Shown here: positions 10,509 to 18,748 of the stretch, in pieces | Numbering within the stretch: the first letter of the stretch is position 1 | Layout: each line of letters begins with the position of its first letter | Origin: an uncultured Paracoccaceae bacterium | GTDB taxonomy: Bacteria > Pseudomonadota > Alphaproteobacteria > Rhodobacterales > Rhodobacteraceae | Assembly (NCBI GenBank): GCA_947500775.1 | Contig: CANMTD010000001.1 | Span: 1,214,071 to 1,278,070, forward strand | Reading direction: 5' to 3' | DNA: 64,000 bases | The notes under the pieces: generated by a model | Seen by the model: only the letters and a program-made list of their open reading frames with translations | The model's database searches: none | What the model was told of the DNA's origin: nothing | Made by a program: the position numbers and the translations under genes

Positions 10509-11249
10509 TCAGCGCCCCAGATAGACGTCGATGACGTCCTGATTTTTGGTGACATGGTCCAGGCTGCCCTCGGCCAGGACCGAGCCTTCGTGCAGGACCG
10601 TGACCTTGCAGTTCAGGCGGCGCACGAATTCCATGTCATGTTCGACCACCACCACCGCGCGGGTCTTGGCAGCCTCGACCAGCAGGGCGGTGGTGTGTTC
10701 GCGTTCGGCCAGTGTCATGCCGGCGGCCGGTTCATCGACCAGCAGCAGGCGGGGTTCCTGCGCCAGCAACATCCCGATTTCCAGCCATTGTTTCTGCCCA
10801 TGCGACAGCTCGCCCGATTTGCGGGACAGGTGATCGGCCAGCCCGATTTCATCCGCCAGTTGTTCGACCTTTTCGCGATCCCCCGCCGTCCGGCGATACA
10901 GCAGAACCGCCAGCGGGCCGCGGTCTTTCTTCAGCGCCAGCAGCAGGTTGTCGAAGACCGACTGATCCTCGAACACCGTGGGGCGCTGGAATTTCCGGCC
11001 AACCCCGGCGCGGGCGATCTGGGCTTCGTTCATTTTCAGCAGGGACACGGATTTGTCGCCCCAGATGACGCGCCCCTCATCCGGGCGGGTCTTGCCGGTT
11101 ACGATATCCATGAAGGTGGTCTTGCCCGCGCCGTTTGGTCCGATGATCGCCCGCAGTTCGGCCTTGCCGATCTGGAATGACAGGTTGTTGATCGCCTTGA
11201 ACCCGTCGAATGAGACCGAAACGCCCGAGACCTCCAGCAAAGTGCTCAT
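10509..11249 (-). CDS. urtD: Urea ABC transporter ATP-binding protein UrtD
   Basis: First ATPase of the urea transporter, 246 residues. The ATG at 11249 overlaps the urtC stop (ATGA); the longer open frame upstream is inside urtC. It shows Walker A GPNGAGKTTF, the signature-like LSHGQKQWLEIGMLL and Walker B LLLVDEPAAGMT. SHGQKQWLEIGMLLAQ is the usual form in UrtD and LivG. It works with UrtE on the membrane subunits UrtB and UrtC. Confidence 0.95.
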   Translation of the reverse strand: MSTLLEVSGVSVSFDGFKAINNLSFQIGKAELRAIIGPNGAGKTTFMDIVTGKTRPDEGRVIWGDKSVSLLKMNEAQIARAGVGRKFQRPTVFEDQSVFDNLLLALKKDRGPLAVLLYRRTAGDREKVEQLADEIGLADHLSRKSGELSHGQKQWLEIGMLLAQEPRLLLVDEPAAGMTLAEREHTTALLVEAAKTRAVVVVEHDMEFVRRLNCKVTVLHEGSVLAEGSLDHVTKNQDVIDVYLGR

Positions 11250-12478
11250 TTCAGGGCCTCCTGTTCCTGCAACGATCCCTTGTCGGGGCCCAGATCGGCG
11301 CCGTGCCGTTCCGGCGCGCGTTGCCCGGTGATCAGGTCGAACACCCCGCCGATGCCCTTGGGCGCGAACAGCGTGACCATGACGAACGACAGGCCCAGCA
11401 CCACCTGCCACCAGTCCACCCATTTGATCGTGTAGAACCCCAGCGGCAGGTCGGGGGCCTGACCGCCGGTGAACCATGTCGAAATCAGCGATACGAAGCC
11501 CGCGCCGATCACCGCGCCATACAGCCGTCCGCGCCCGCCGATCGCCACCCAGACCGCCAGATAGATCGACGCGATGGGCGCAATTTCAGCCGGGTTCACG
11601 ATGCCCGCCTGCGGATAATACAGCGCCCCTGCGATGCCAGCGATCACGGCCGTCAGCACGAAGATGAACAGCTTGTACCCTTCGACCGAATAGCCCAGAA
11701 ACCGCACCCGCGCCTCATCGTCGCGGATGCCGCGAATGACCGATCCCAGCTTGCCCGACACGACCCAGGCCGCCAGCAGATAGCCCAGACCCAGCGCCAG
11801 CGCCGAGGCCCAGAGGAACCAGATCGACATGACGCTTTGCGGGATGTCCCCGGCACCGGGCAGGTTCTGCAACCCCGACAACCCGTTGTTGCCGCGCAAT
11901 CCGCTGTCGTTCTGAAACAGATACAGCGCCAGCGCCAGCGTCATCGCCTGTGTCAGGATCGACAGGTAAACGCCCGTGACCCGGCTGCGAAACGCCAGCC
12001 AGCCAAACACCAGCGCCAGCACGCCCGGCACCAGCACCACCAGCGCCAGTTGCAGGAACAGGCTGTCGGCAAAGGCCCAGACCAGGGGAAATTCGCTGCT
12101 GCCCACCACCCCGAAAATCTGGGTGCCGATGGCATCGATCACCTCTTGCGGGGTGGGGGGGATATCGGCCTGCGCCATCGAGGCGGTGACGATGTCCTTG
12201 GTCCGTTCGTACATCAGCCACATGCCGATCATGTAGCCGCCAAGCCCGAAAAAGGCGAAATGCCCAAGGCTCAGGATGCCGCAATAGCCCCAGACCAGAT
12301 CCATCGCCACCGCGATCAGGCACAGGCACAGGGTCTTGCCCAGCGTCTTGACGAAACTGGTTGATATGACCCCGGCGCCAAAGGCATCGGACAACAGCGT
12401 CACGGCGATGGTGAACAGGGCCAGCGCCCCCAGAAAGATCAGGGTCGAAGGCGTGCGGAACAGGAAACTGCGCTGCAT
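11246..12478 (-). CDS. urtC: Urea ABC transporter permease UrtC
   Basis: Branched-chain-type permease (LivM family), 410 residues with about nine to ten hydrophobic segments. The ATG at 12478 lies four bases after the urtB stop; an upstream in-frame start would overlap urtB. The conserved EAA-like loop RGIRDDEARVRFLGYSVEGYK, through which the permease contacts the ATPase, is clear. The C-terminus ends in a short polar tail that overlaps urtD by four bases. Confidence 0.93.
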   Translation of the reverse strand: MQRSFLFRTPSTLIFLGALALFTIAVTLLSDAFGAGVISTSFVKTLGKTLCLCLIAVAMDLVWGYCGILSLGHFAFFGLGGYMIGMWLMYERTKDIVTASMAQADIPPTPQEVIDAIGTQIFGVVGSSEFPLVWAFADSLFLQLALVVLVPGVLALVFGWLAFRSRVTGVYLSILTQAMTLALALYLFQNDSGLRGNNGLSGLQNLPGAGDIPQSVMSIWFLWASALALGLGYLLAAWVVSGKLGSVIRGIRDDEARVRFLGYSVEGYKLFIFVLTAVIAGIAGALYYPQAGIVNPAEIAPIASIYLAVWVAIGGRGRLYGAVIGAGFVSLISTWFTGGQAPDLPLGFYTIKWVDWWQVVLGLSFVMVTLFAPKGIGGVFDLITGQRAPERHGADLGPDKGSLQEQEALK

Positions 12479-12482
12479 GGTC

Positions 12483-14441
12483 TTAATCCCCCGCCGCACG
12501 GCCGCGCAGGGCGATGATGCCCCGTGGCCGGAATTGAATGAAGATGATGATGAACACGATCATATAGGTCTGCGCCGCCAGCGTGTTGCTGGGGTTCATC
12601 CATTCGATCCCCTTTTGCAGGAACCCGATCATCGCGGCCCCCGCCAGCGTGCCCCAGATATTGCCGACACCGCCGACCACGACGGTCATGAAGGATTGCA
12701 CGATGTAATCGGACCCCAGTTCGGAGGTCACCTTGGCGAACAGCCCGATGGCCACGCCCGCCACCCCCGCGATGCCGGACCCCAGCCCGAAGGTCAGCAT
12801 GTTCACCCGGTCGGGGTTGATCCCCATCGAGGCCGCCATGCGCGGGTTCTGCGTCACCGCGCGGGTTTCCAGACCCAGCCGCGTGCGTTTCATGATGAAC
12901 AGGAACACCGCCAGAAAGATCAGCGCCAGCACGAAGATCGCAATGCGGATATAGCTGATCGACACCACGTCGTTCAGCACCCAGGCCCCGTCCAGCCAAC
13001 CGGGTGAGGTCAGCGGCCGCGCCTGCGTGCCGAAGATGTTCTTGGCGATCTGTTGCAGGGCGATGGAAATGCCGAAGGTGGCCAGCAGGGTTTCCAGCGG
13101 CCGGTTATACAGCCAACGGATCACCAGCCGCTCCATCGCGACACCGGCGGCGAAGGTCACCGCAAAGGCCAGCGGGATCGCCACGATGATCGACACCGTG
13201 TAATCGGGGATCACCTGTTGCACCACATAGCCGGTATAGGCGCCCATCATGATGAACTCGCCATGGGCCATGTTGATCACCCCCATGACGCCAAAGGTGA
13301 TGGCCAGCCCGATGGCCGCCAGAAAATAGATCGAGGCCAGCGAGATTGCGTCCAGCGACAGGTCCAGAAACTGATTGACGGCGACCTTGGTGCCGATCGA
13401 CCGCAGCGCCTGTTCTGCGGCCTGCGTTACCGCCGGGTCAGCCTCGGCATAGGCGTCGAAAAAGCTGTGGGCGGAAAGGGCGGCGCCGATCTGCGCCTCG
13501 GTCGGGGTCGGCTGGGCCAGCCCGCCCGCGACCAGCGCGGCATAGGCGCGGTCCCGCCCGGCCATGTCGTCCAGTTCAGCCACCGGCACGCCGCCGACCG
13601 TTCCATCCACGATATTTGCCGCCAGCGTGGTCTTGATGTCCGCCGCATCGATCTTGGCTGGGGCCAGCCCGGCATCGACCAGCATCGCATAGGCCGCGTC
13701 CCCGGTCAGATCGTCGCCGCCGGGGGTCAGCCTGCGGGCGATGTTCAGATCAGCGGGCACATCGCCCGCCACCACCCTGCGTTTGGTCTGCACCAACGGG
13801 TTCAGCATGGCGCGGGCGTCCACGCCCAGATCATCGGCAAACGAATTTATGGCCGCCACCCGTGCCTCGGACGCCGCATCGTAGCGGGCGGTCAGCAGGC
13901 GTTCCAGCCGCTGTTTCTTGGCCAGCAATGCGGCGTCTTGCTCGCCCGCAATCGCGGCGCGCAATGGTTCCAGATGCGCCGGTTCCGGGTCCCGCTCGAT
14001 TGAAATCAGCGCGTCGTGCCGTTTGACCGGATCGGGGTCCATCAGTTGAAACTGGACCAGCGCCGTGCCGATCAACGCGCGAATGCCGCTGTTGGGTTTC
14101 AGTTGCTTAAGGTCGGATTTGGCCGCCTTTTCAACCGAGGAATTCGTTTCGAAATCAAACAGTTCATAGGTCTTGCTGTCGATCTTTTCGGCATAGAAGA
14201 ACTGGCCGTCGGCTTTGCGCTGCCACATGTCCTTGGCTTGCCATTTTTCCAGAACGGTCTGCGCCGAGGGCAGGCCGCTGGTGGCCAATGCGGTGATCAC
14301 GGGCCCGATGGTCTTGCGCGAGCTTTGCTCGATCGTTTCGCGGTGCGTCTGAAGAAGCGATTGGATGGCACTGTCCTGCGCCAGCGCCGATACCGTCATC
14401 AGGATCAGCGCTGCGATCAATGCAAATGTTCTATGAATCAT
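12483..14441 (-). CDS. urtB: Urea ABC transporter permease UrtB with long periplasmic N-terminal domain
   Basis: Permease of the LivH type, 652 residues. The chosen ATG at 14441 gives a signal peptide (MIHRTFALIAALILMTVSALAQ). About 330 residues of soluble, helical-repeat-like sequence follow before the membrane domain, which starts near FLDLSLDAISLASIYFLAAI. Long UrtB proteins with such an N-terminal domain are usual in proteobacterial urea transporters, while LivH homologues lack it. The permease half includes GVINMAHGEFIMMGAY and TRLGLETRAVTQNPRMA, the ATPase contact loop. Its role in urea transport is well supported; the job of the N-terminal domain is not known to me. Confidence 0.93.
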   Translation of the reverse strand: MIHRTFALIAALILMTVSALAQDSAIQSLLQTHRETIEQSSRKTIGPVITALATSGLPSAQTVLEKWQAKDMWQRKADGQFFYAEKIDSKTYELFDFETNSSVEKAAKSDLKQLKPNSGIRALIGTALVQFQLMDPDPVKRHDALISIERDPEPAHLEPLRAAIAGEQDAALLAKKQRLERLLTARYDAASEARVAAINSFADDLGVDARAMLNPLVQTKRRVVAGDVPADLNIARRLTPGGDDLTGDAAYAMLVDAGLAPAKIDAADIKTTLAANIVDGTVGGVPVAELDDMAGRDRAYAALVAGGLAQPTPTEAQIGAALSAHSFFDAYAEADPAVTQAAEQALRSIGTKVAVNQFLDLSLDAISLASIYFLAAIGLAITFGVMGVINMAHGEFIMMGAYTGYVVQQVIPDYTVSIIVAIPLAFAVTFAAGVAMERLVIRWLYNRPLETLLATFGISIALQQIAKNIFGTQARPLTSPGWLDGAWVLNDVVSISYIRIAIFVLALIFLAVFLFIMKRTRLGLETRAVTQNPRMAASMGINPDRVNMLTFGLGSGIAGVAGVAIGLFAKVTSELGSDYIVQSFMTVVVGGVGNIWGTLAGAAMIGFLQKGIEWMNPSNTLAAQTYMIVFIIIFIQFRPRGIIALRGRAAGD

Positions 14442-14460
14442 GCTTGCCTGCAAATAAGGC

Positions 14461-14482
14461 GGAGGGGGCAAGTGCCCCCTCC
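14461..14482 (-). terminator. Hairpin between urtA and urtB (attenuator or RNA-stabiliser)
   Basis: Perfect inverted repeat: a nine-base stem (GGAGGGGGC / GCCCCCTCC) with a four-base loop. It lies 20 bases after the urtA stop and 20 before the urtB start, with no run of T on the minus strand. Its position behind the binding-protein gene suggests partial termination or 3'-end protection, so that urtA is made in excess over the membrane subunits. Confidence 0.7.
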
Positions 14483-14501
14483 GGACGTTCTGTGAGCGAT
14501 C

Positions 14502-15785
14502 TTAGTAATTAGAGCCAAGCTGAACGCAGCTTTTGGTTTCGGTGTTGTACATACCGCAGCCAAGGCCTTTCCAATCCGATGTCAGAACCGCAGATTCCGG
14601 CAGGAAATCGGTCCATGCATCACCCGGAACTTCCGAGGTCTGGCTGATGATGTCGAACTGACCGTCGTCCTGAATTTCACCGATCAGAACCGGTTTGGTC
14701 AGGTGGTGGTTCGACAGCATTTCGGCGGTGCCGCCCGACAGGTTCGGGAACTTCTGACCGACCATCGCGTCGGTGACCGGATCAACATCGGTGGTGCCGG
14801 CCGCTTCGACCGCGTTCACCCACATGTTGAAGCCGATATAGGTGGCCTCCATCGGGTCGTTGGTCACGCGATCTTCGCCCATGCGGGCCTTCCACGCTTC
14901 GACAAAGGCGGTGTTGGGTTCGGCGTCCGCGGATTCGAAATAGTTCCACGCCGCCAGATGGCCGACAAGGTTGGTGGTGTCCAGACCGGACAGCTCTTCT
15001 TCGCCGACCGAAAAGGCGACGACGGGGATGTCATCGGCGGAAATGCCAGCCGCGGCCAGTTCTTTGTAGAACCCGATGTTGGCATCGCCGTTGATGGTCG
15101 AAATCACGCCGACCTTTTTGCCGTCAGCGCCCAGGGCGACCACATCGGCCACGATCTTGGACCAGTCGGAATGACCGAACGGCGTGTAGTTCACAAAGAT
15201 ATCGTCAGCGGCGACACCTTTAGAGGCCAGATAGCTTTCCAGAATGTTGTTGGTCGTGCGCGGATAGACATAGTCGGTGCCCAGCAGCGCGAATTTTTCG
15301 ACGCCCAGTTCATCCAGAAAGTAATCGGTCGCCGGGATCGCCTGTTGGTTCGGCGCGGCACCGGTGTAAAATACGTTCTTGGAGCTTTCTTCGCCCTCAT
15401 ACTGCACCGGATAGAACAGCAGGCCGTTCAGCTCTTCGATCACCGGCAGCACCGATTTGCGGCTGACCGATGTCCAGCAGCCGAACATCACGTCCACCTT
15501 GTCGACGGTCAAAAGCTCGCGCGCCTTTTCGGCGAACAGCGGCCAGTCGGATGCGGGATCGACGACGACCGCCTCAAGCTGTTTGCCCAGAACGCCGCCC
15601 TTGGCGTTCTGTTCGTCGATCAGCATCAGTACGGTGTCTTTCAACGTGGTTTCGGAAATTGCCATCGTGCCCGACAGCGAATGCAGCACGCCCACCTTGA
15701 TGGTGTCGTCAGCCGCCCAGGCCGTCGCCCCGAACAGGCTGGACGCCACAGTCGCGCCGACAATGGTTTTCTTTAAAATGGTCAT
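14502..15785 (-). CDS. urtA: Urea ABC transporter substrate-binding protein UrtA
   Basis: Periplasmic urea receptor, 427 residues, with a clear signal peptide ending TAWAADD. The mature part starts TIKVGVLHSLSGTMAISE and contains the UrtA hallmarks GCWTSVSRKSV, LLFYPVQYEGEESSKNVFY and LLGTDYVYPRTTN. It is the first gene of the urt-ure operon. The ribosome site is weak (GACGGATG-like). The 392-base region upstream should hold the operon promoter, presumably nitrogen-regulated, although I could not identify a convincing NtrC or sigma-54 site. Confidence 0.96.
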   Translation of the reverse strand: MTILKKTIVGATVASSLFGATAWAADDTIKVGVLHSLSGTMAISETTLKDTVLMLIDEQNAKGGVLGKQLEAVVVDPASDWPLFAEKARELLTVDKVDVMFGCWTSVSRKSVLPVIEELNGLLFYPVQYEGEESSKNVFYTGAAPNQQAIPATDYFLDELGVEKFALLGTDYVYPRTTNNILESYLASKGVAADDIFVNYTPFGHSDWSKIVADVVALGADGKKVGVISTINGDANIGFYKELAAAGISADDIPVVAFSVGEEELSGLDTTNLVGHLAAWNYFESADAEPNTAFVEAWKARMGEDRVTNDPMEATYIGFNMWVNAVEAAGTTDVDPVTDAMVGQKFPNLSGGTAEMLSNHHLTKPVLIGEIQDDGQFDIISQTSEVPGDAWTDFLPESAVLTSDWKGLGCGMYNTETKSCVQLGSNY

Positions 15786-16177
15786 TCGTGTTCATCCGTC
15801 TTATTGGATGCTGCGTGGAATTCCGCACGTATGGAAAACGGGAATTGAACACTCCGCGGGCCCCCCTATACTTGCAGCGCAGCATTTTGTTGCACCCCGT
15901 GCGGTGGTGACGAACTGCCAAGTAGGATCGCCACCGCACACTTTTTCGCAGCAGAAATTGACCCGTTGCGCGATGCTTAAAAAAGCGGCTGAAGTGAGTC
16001 TTGGGAAGTTTGAGCAGGCAAATACGACGGAACGCGATGCAATAGAGACATTTCAGATGCATCTCTGTTCGATTTTGCCGGGTTTGCCTAAATTTTATGC
16101 AGCAATGGGATGTGGATGTGACCGTTTTTCCGTCCAAAAGGTAGAAAACCGGCGGGGCTGGCGGTTTGCCTGTTCAG
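15786..16177. other. 392-bp region upstream of urtA
   Basis: Non-coding stretch between urtA and the dCTP deaminase gene, lower in G+C than its surroundings. It must hold the promoter of the minus-strand urea operon. The only strong structure I see is a nine-base inverted repeat, GTGCGGTGG at 15899-15907 and CCACCGCAC at 15931-15939, spaced 23 bases apart and followed on the plus strand by TTTTT. It could be an operator or a leader hairpin. The open frames crossing the region in both directions show no recognisable family. Confidence 0.6.
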
Positions 16178-17266
16178 TCAGCCATCCGTCGTGCGGAAAT
16201 GTTTGCTGAGCTTCAGCCCCTGACCCTGATAATTCGAAGCAATACCAACACCGTAAAGCTGGGCGGGGTGTTCGGCCATGCGTTCATAGACCAGCCGTCC
16301 GACGACCTGCCCGTGTTCCAGAACAAAAGGCGCCTCGTGACAGCGCACTTCCAGCACGCCGCGCGCGCCGGTGCCGCCAGCGGCGGCATGGCCGAAACCG
16401 GGATCGAAGAAGCCCGCGTAATGCACCCGGAATTCCCCGACCATCGCCAGATAAGGCGCCATTTCGGCGGCGTAATCGGGGGGGATGTGCACCGCTTCGC
16501 GGCTGACCAGAATATAGAAGGCGCCGGGGTCCAGAATGATCCGCCCGTCGCTTGTGTGGATCGGTTCCCAGAATTCCGCCGGATCGTAATGGCCGATCCT
16601 GTCCAGATCGATCAGCCCGGTGTGGGGTTTGGCGCGATAGCCGACCAGATCGCCCTTGGCCGGGCGCAGATCGACGGAAAAGCCCAGACCTTCGGAAATG
16701 ACGGCGGGCCCTGTGACCAGCCGGTCGCTGTCATGCAGGGCGGTCAGTTCCGCGTCGGTCAGAATGGATTGGCCGCGGCGGAACCTGATCTGGTTCAACC
16801 GCATGCCGGGACGGACCAGCACACTGAAACTGCGCGGGCAAATCTCGGCGTAAAGCGGGCCGGAATACCCGGTGGGGATTCGGTCGAATTCTTCGCCGCC
16901 ATCGGTGATCGTGCGGGTCAGCAGATCCAGCCGCCCGGTCGAGCTTTTGGCATTGGCGACGGCCTGCACCCCGTCGGGCAGGTTCAGCGTTTCCATCAGG
17001 GGCACGACATAGACGCAGCCCTTTTCCAGAACCGCGCCATCGGTCAGGTCGATCCGGTGCATTTCGAATTCCGCAAGCCGGTCGGCCACGCTGTTACCTT
17101 CGCCGGTCAGGAACGAGGCGCGGACGCGGTAGGCCATGCTGCCCAGACGCAAATCCAGTGACGCGGGCTGGACCTGGGCGGCAATCACGGCGGGCTGGGC
17201 GCTGATTTCGCCCCGATCGATCATCGCCTCGATCTGTTGCGCGGGTAGAACGCCGGTGCCTGTCAT
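16178..17266 (-). CDS. 2'-deoxycytidine 5'-triphosphate deaminase (long, two-domain form)
   Basis: Converts dCTP to dUTP for thymidylate synthesis. At 362 residues it is about twice the length of ordinary Dcd (about 190) and appears to hold two trimeric-dUTPase-fold units. The N-terminal copy has QPASLDLRLG and KSSTGRLDLLTR, followed by VLVRPGMRLNQIRF. The C-terminal copy has HYAGFFDPGFG, GARGVLEVRCHE and the glycine-rich region near the end. This long form (PF06559) is typical of alphaproteobacteria. The gene is single, downstream of tRNA-Pro and its terminator. Confidence 0.88.
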   Translation of the reverse strand: MTGTGVLPAQQIEAMIDRGEISAQPAVIAAQVQPASLDLRLGSMAYRVRASFLTGEGNSVADRLAEFEMHRIDLTDGAVLEKGCVYVVPLMETLNLPDGVQAVANAKSSTGRLDLLTRTITDGGEEFDRIPTGYSGPLYAEICPRSFSVLVRPGMRLNQIRFRRGQSILTDAELTALHDSDRLVTGPAVISEGLGFSVDLRPAKGDLVGYRAKPHTGLIDLDRIGHYDPAEFWEPIHTSDGRIILDPGAFYILVSREAVHIPPDYAAEMAPYLAMVGEFRVHYAGFFDPGFGHAAAGGTGARGVLEVRCHEAPFVLEHGQVVGRLVYERMAEHPAQLYGVGIASNYQGQGLKLSKHFRTTDG

Positions 17267-17283
17267 GGTTGCTCCTCAAAAAC

Positions 17284-17318
17284 AAACCGCCCGCCGCCAC
17301 TGGGGCTGCGGGCGGTTT
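17284..17318 (-). terminator. Rho-independent terminator after tRNA-Pro
   Basis: Inverted repeat AAACCGCCCGC / GCGGGCGGTTT separated by 13 bases, followed on the minus strand by TTTGTTTTT. It lies seven bases beyond the tRNA-Pro CCA end and ahead of the deaminase gene, so it probably ends the tRNA transcript. Confidence 0.85.
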
Positions 17319-17324
17319 TGATGT

Positions 17325-17401
17325 TGGTCGGGCTAGCAGGACTCGAACCTGCGACCTTCCGTCCCCCAGACGGACGCGCTACCAGGCTGCGCCATAGCCC
17401 G
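17325..17401 (-). tRNA. tRNA-Pro (anticodon GGG)
   Basis: A 77-base cloverleaf on the minus strand with the CCA end encoded. The acceptor stem is CGGGCTA / TAGCCCG with discriminator A. The D arm contains GCGCAGCCTGGTAGCGC, the anticodon stem TCCGT/ACGGA holds the loop CTGGGGG, giving anticodon GGG, and the T arm contains GGTTCGAATCC. Confidence 0.96.
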
Positions 17402-17467
17402 ACGTGAGGCGTTTCATAGCAGTTTTGCGGGCGGGGGCAAGACGCAATCCGGAACTTCTTGTCAGGA

Positions 17468-18340
17468 TCATTCACTGCCGGACATACGTTTCTGCAAAGC
17501 GATCAGACGGCCCATCGCCGTGATCAGCTCGGGGCGGTGATTCTGATGCAGATGACGGCGCACGGCGCCATCTTGCAGCCGGGCGCGCAGGGGGACCGGT
17601 TGCGGTTCGTCGGACTGCATGTGGTCGTCGGGATCGTCTTGCGGCAGGTCGACGCCCAGCGGCACGATCTCTGGTTCCGGCGCGGGTTCCGGTTCGGGCT
17701 CTGGTTCCGGGGCAGGGGGCGCATCCAGATCCAGTTCGGTCTGATCGGTGTCGCCGGGGTGATGGTCCGGGATCAGATCAACAACAGGTTCCGGAACCGG
17801 GGGCTCGGTGGGGGCGAAGGTTGTGGTCAACTCCGGTTCGTCCTCAGCCGCAATGTCGGGTTCGGGCGTGGGTTCCTCTGGGGCGATGGGTTCGGGCGCC
17901 TCGGGCTCAACCGGTATCAGGGACACAACCGTGCTTTGCACCGCCTCGGGTTCGACCTCTTCGATCATCGGGGCTTCGTCGACGGCGGGGGCCTCGGGGG
18001 CGGGTGTTTCGATGCGTGGCCGATCCGGTGCCGGTTCCGCAACGCCATTGATCACAGGGCCGGACGATACCTCGGGGGACAGCGAGGATACATATTTAAC
18101 CCCCTGTTCGCGCAGTATTTTCTGGACGCCCCGGATGGTCAGCCCATCTTCATGCAACAGCTTTTTGATACCGCCCAACAGCATCATGTCGGCCGGCCGG
18201 TAATACCGGCGTCCGCCTGCGCGTTTCACCGGTTTGACCTGGGTGAAACGACTTTCCCAAAATCTTAGGACATGGGCCGGGGTTTCCAGCCACTCGGACA
18301 CCTCGCTGATGGTGCGGAAGGCGTCAGGCGACTTTTCCAT
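17468..18340 (-). CDS. MerR-family transcriptional regulator with long acidic Pro/Glu-rich tail
   Basis: A 290-residue DNA-binding protein. Residues ~8-75 form a MerR-type winged helix ([20 protein letters not shown], then [21 protein letters not shown]). The middle ~160 residues are almost entirely Pro, Glu, Ala and Val and are probably disordered. The last ~50 residues are again ordered-looking. There is no obvious metal or ligand domain, so the signal is unknown. It sits nine bases after ihfA on the same strand, an arrangement common in alphaproteobacteria, and precedes tRNA-Pro. Confidence 0.88.
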   Translation of the reverse strand: MEKSPDAFRTISEVSEWLETPAHVLRFWESRFTQVKPVKRAGGRRYYRPADMMLLGGIKKLLHEDGLTIRGVQKILREQGVKYVSSLSPEVSSGPVINGVAEPAPDRPRIETPAPEAPAVDEAPMIEEVEPEAVQSTVVSLIPVEPEAPEPIAPEEPTPEPDIAAEDEPELTTTFAPTEPPVPEPVVDLIPDHHPGDTDQTELDLDAPPAPEPEPEPEPAPEPEIVPLGVDLPQDDPDDHMQSDEPQPVPLRARLQDGAVRRHLHQNHRPELITAMGRLIALQKRMSGSE

Positions 18341-18349
18341 ATCGGGGAA

Positions 18350-18652
18350 TTATCCCTTGTTCCCTGCGGCGACACGATCCTTCATCAGATGCGAGGGCCG
18401 GAAGGTCAGCACGCGGCGGGGGTGAATGGGAACCTCTTCGCCGGTCTTGGGATTGCGGCCAACGCGGGCGGCTTTGTCGCGCACGCTGAAGGTGCCAAAG
18501 GACGATATCTTGACGGATTCGCCAGACACCAGTGCGTCGGACATATGCGCCAGAACGCTTTCGACCAGCAAAGCCGATTCATTTCGGGACAAGCCCACCT
18601 CGCGAAATACAGCTTCGCTCAGATCCATGCGTGTTAAGGTCTTGCCGCCCAT
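18350..18652 (-). CDS. ihfA: Integration host factor subunit alpha
   Basis: DNA-bending nucleoid protein, 100 residues. It contains the beta-ribbon region [21 protein letters not shown], including the RNPKTGE and IHPRR segments by which IHF inserts a proline into the minor groove, and [16 protein letters not shown]. The ATG follows GCAAGGGGACGGAT, a good ribosome site. A plausible sigma-70-type promoter lies 31-60 bases upstream. Confidence 0.96.
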   Translation of the reverse strand: MGGKTLTRMDLSEAVFREVGLSRNESALLVESVLAHMSDALVSGESVKISSFGTFSVRDKAARVGRNPKTGEEVPIHPRRVLTFRPSHLMKDRVAAGNKG

Positions 18653-18682
18653 ATCCGTCCCCTTGCTTCCGCTTTAAAAGCT

Positions 18683-18712
18683 AGCATAGGGAGAAAAGAA
18701 AATCCGAGTCAA
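18683..18712 (-). promoter_or_regulatory. Likely promoter of ihfA
   Basis: On the minus strand, TTGACT (18707-18712) and TATGCT (18683-18688) are separated by 18 bases in an A/T-rich stretch. They lie just upstream of the ihfA ribosome site and after the end of fabH. Confidence 0.6.
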
Positions 18713-18748
18713 TATCAAGGACTTGGACAGCACTGTTTGCGCGTGTTT

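Noticed and set aside
15786..15960. A sigma-54/NtrC-type promoter for the urea operon
   Set aside because: The closest match on the minus strand (CCGCACGGGGTGCA) has eight rather than ten bases between the conserved dinucleotides, and the half-site spacing is wrong for NtrC.
15457..16209. A 250-codon plus-strand frame running from inside urtA through the upstream region
   Set aside because: Its first half is antisense to urtA, and the part in the intergenic region has no ribosome site, motif or family resemblance.
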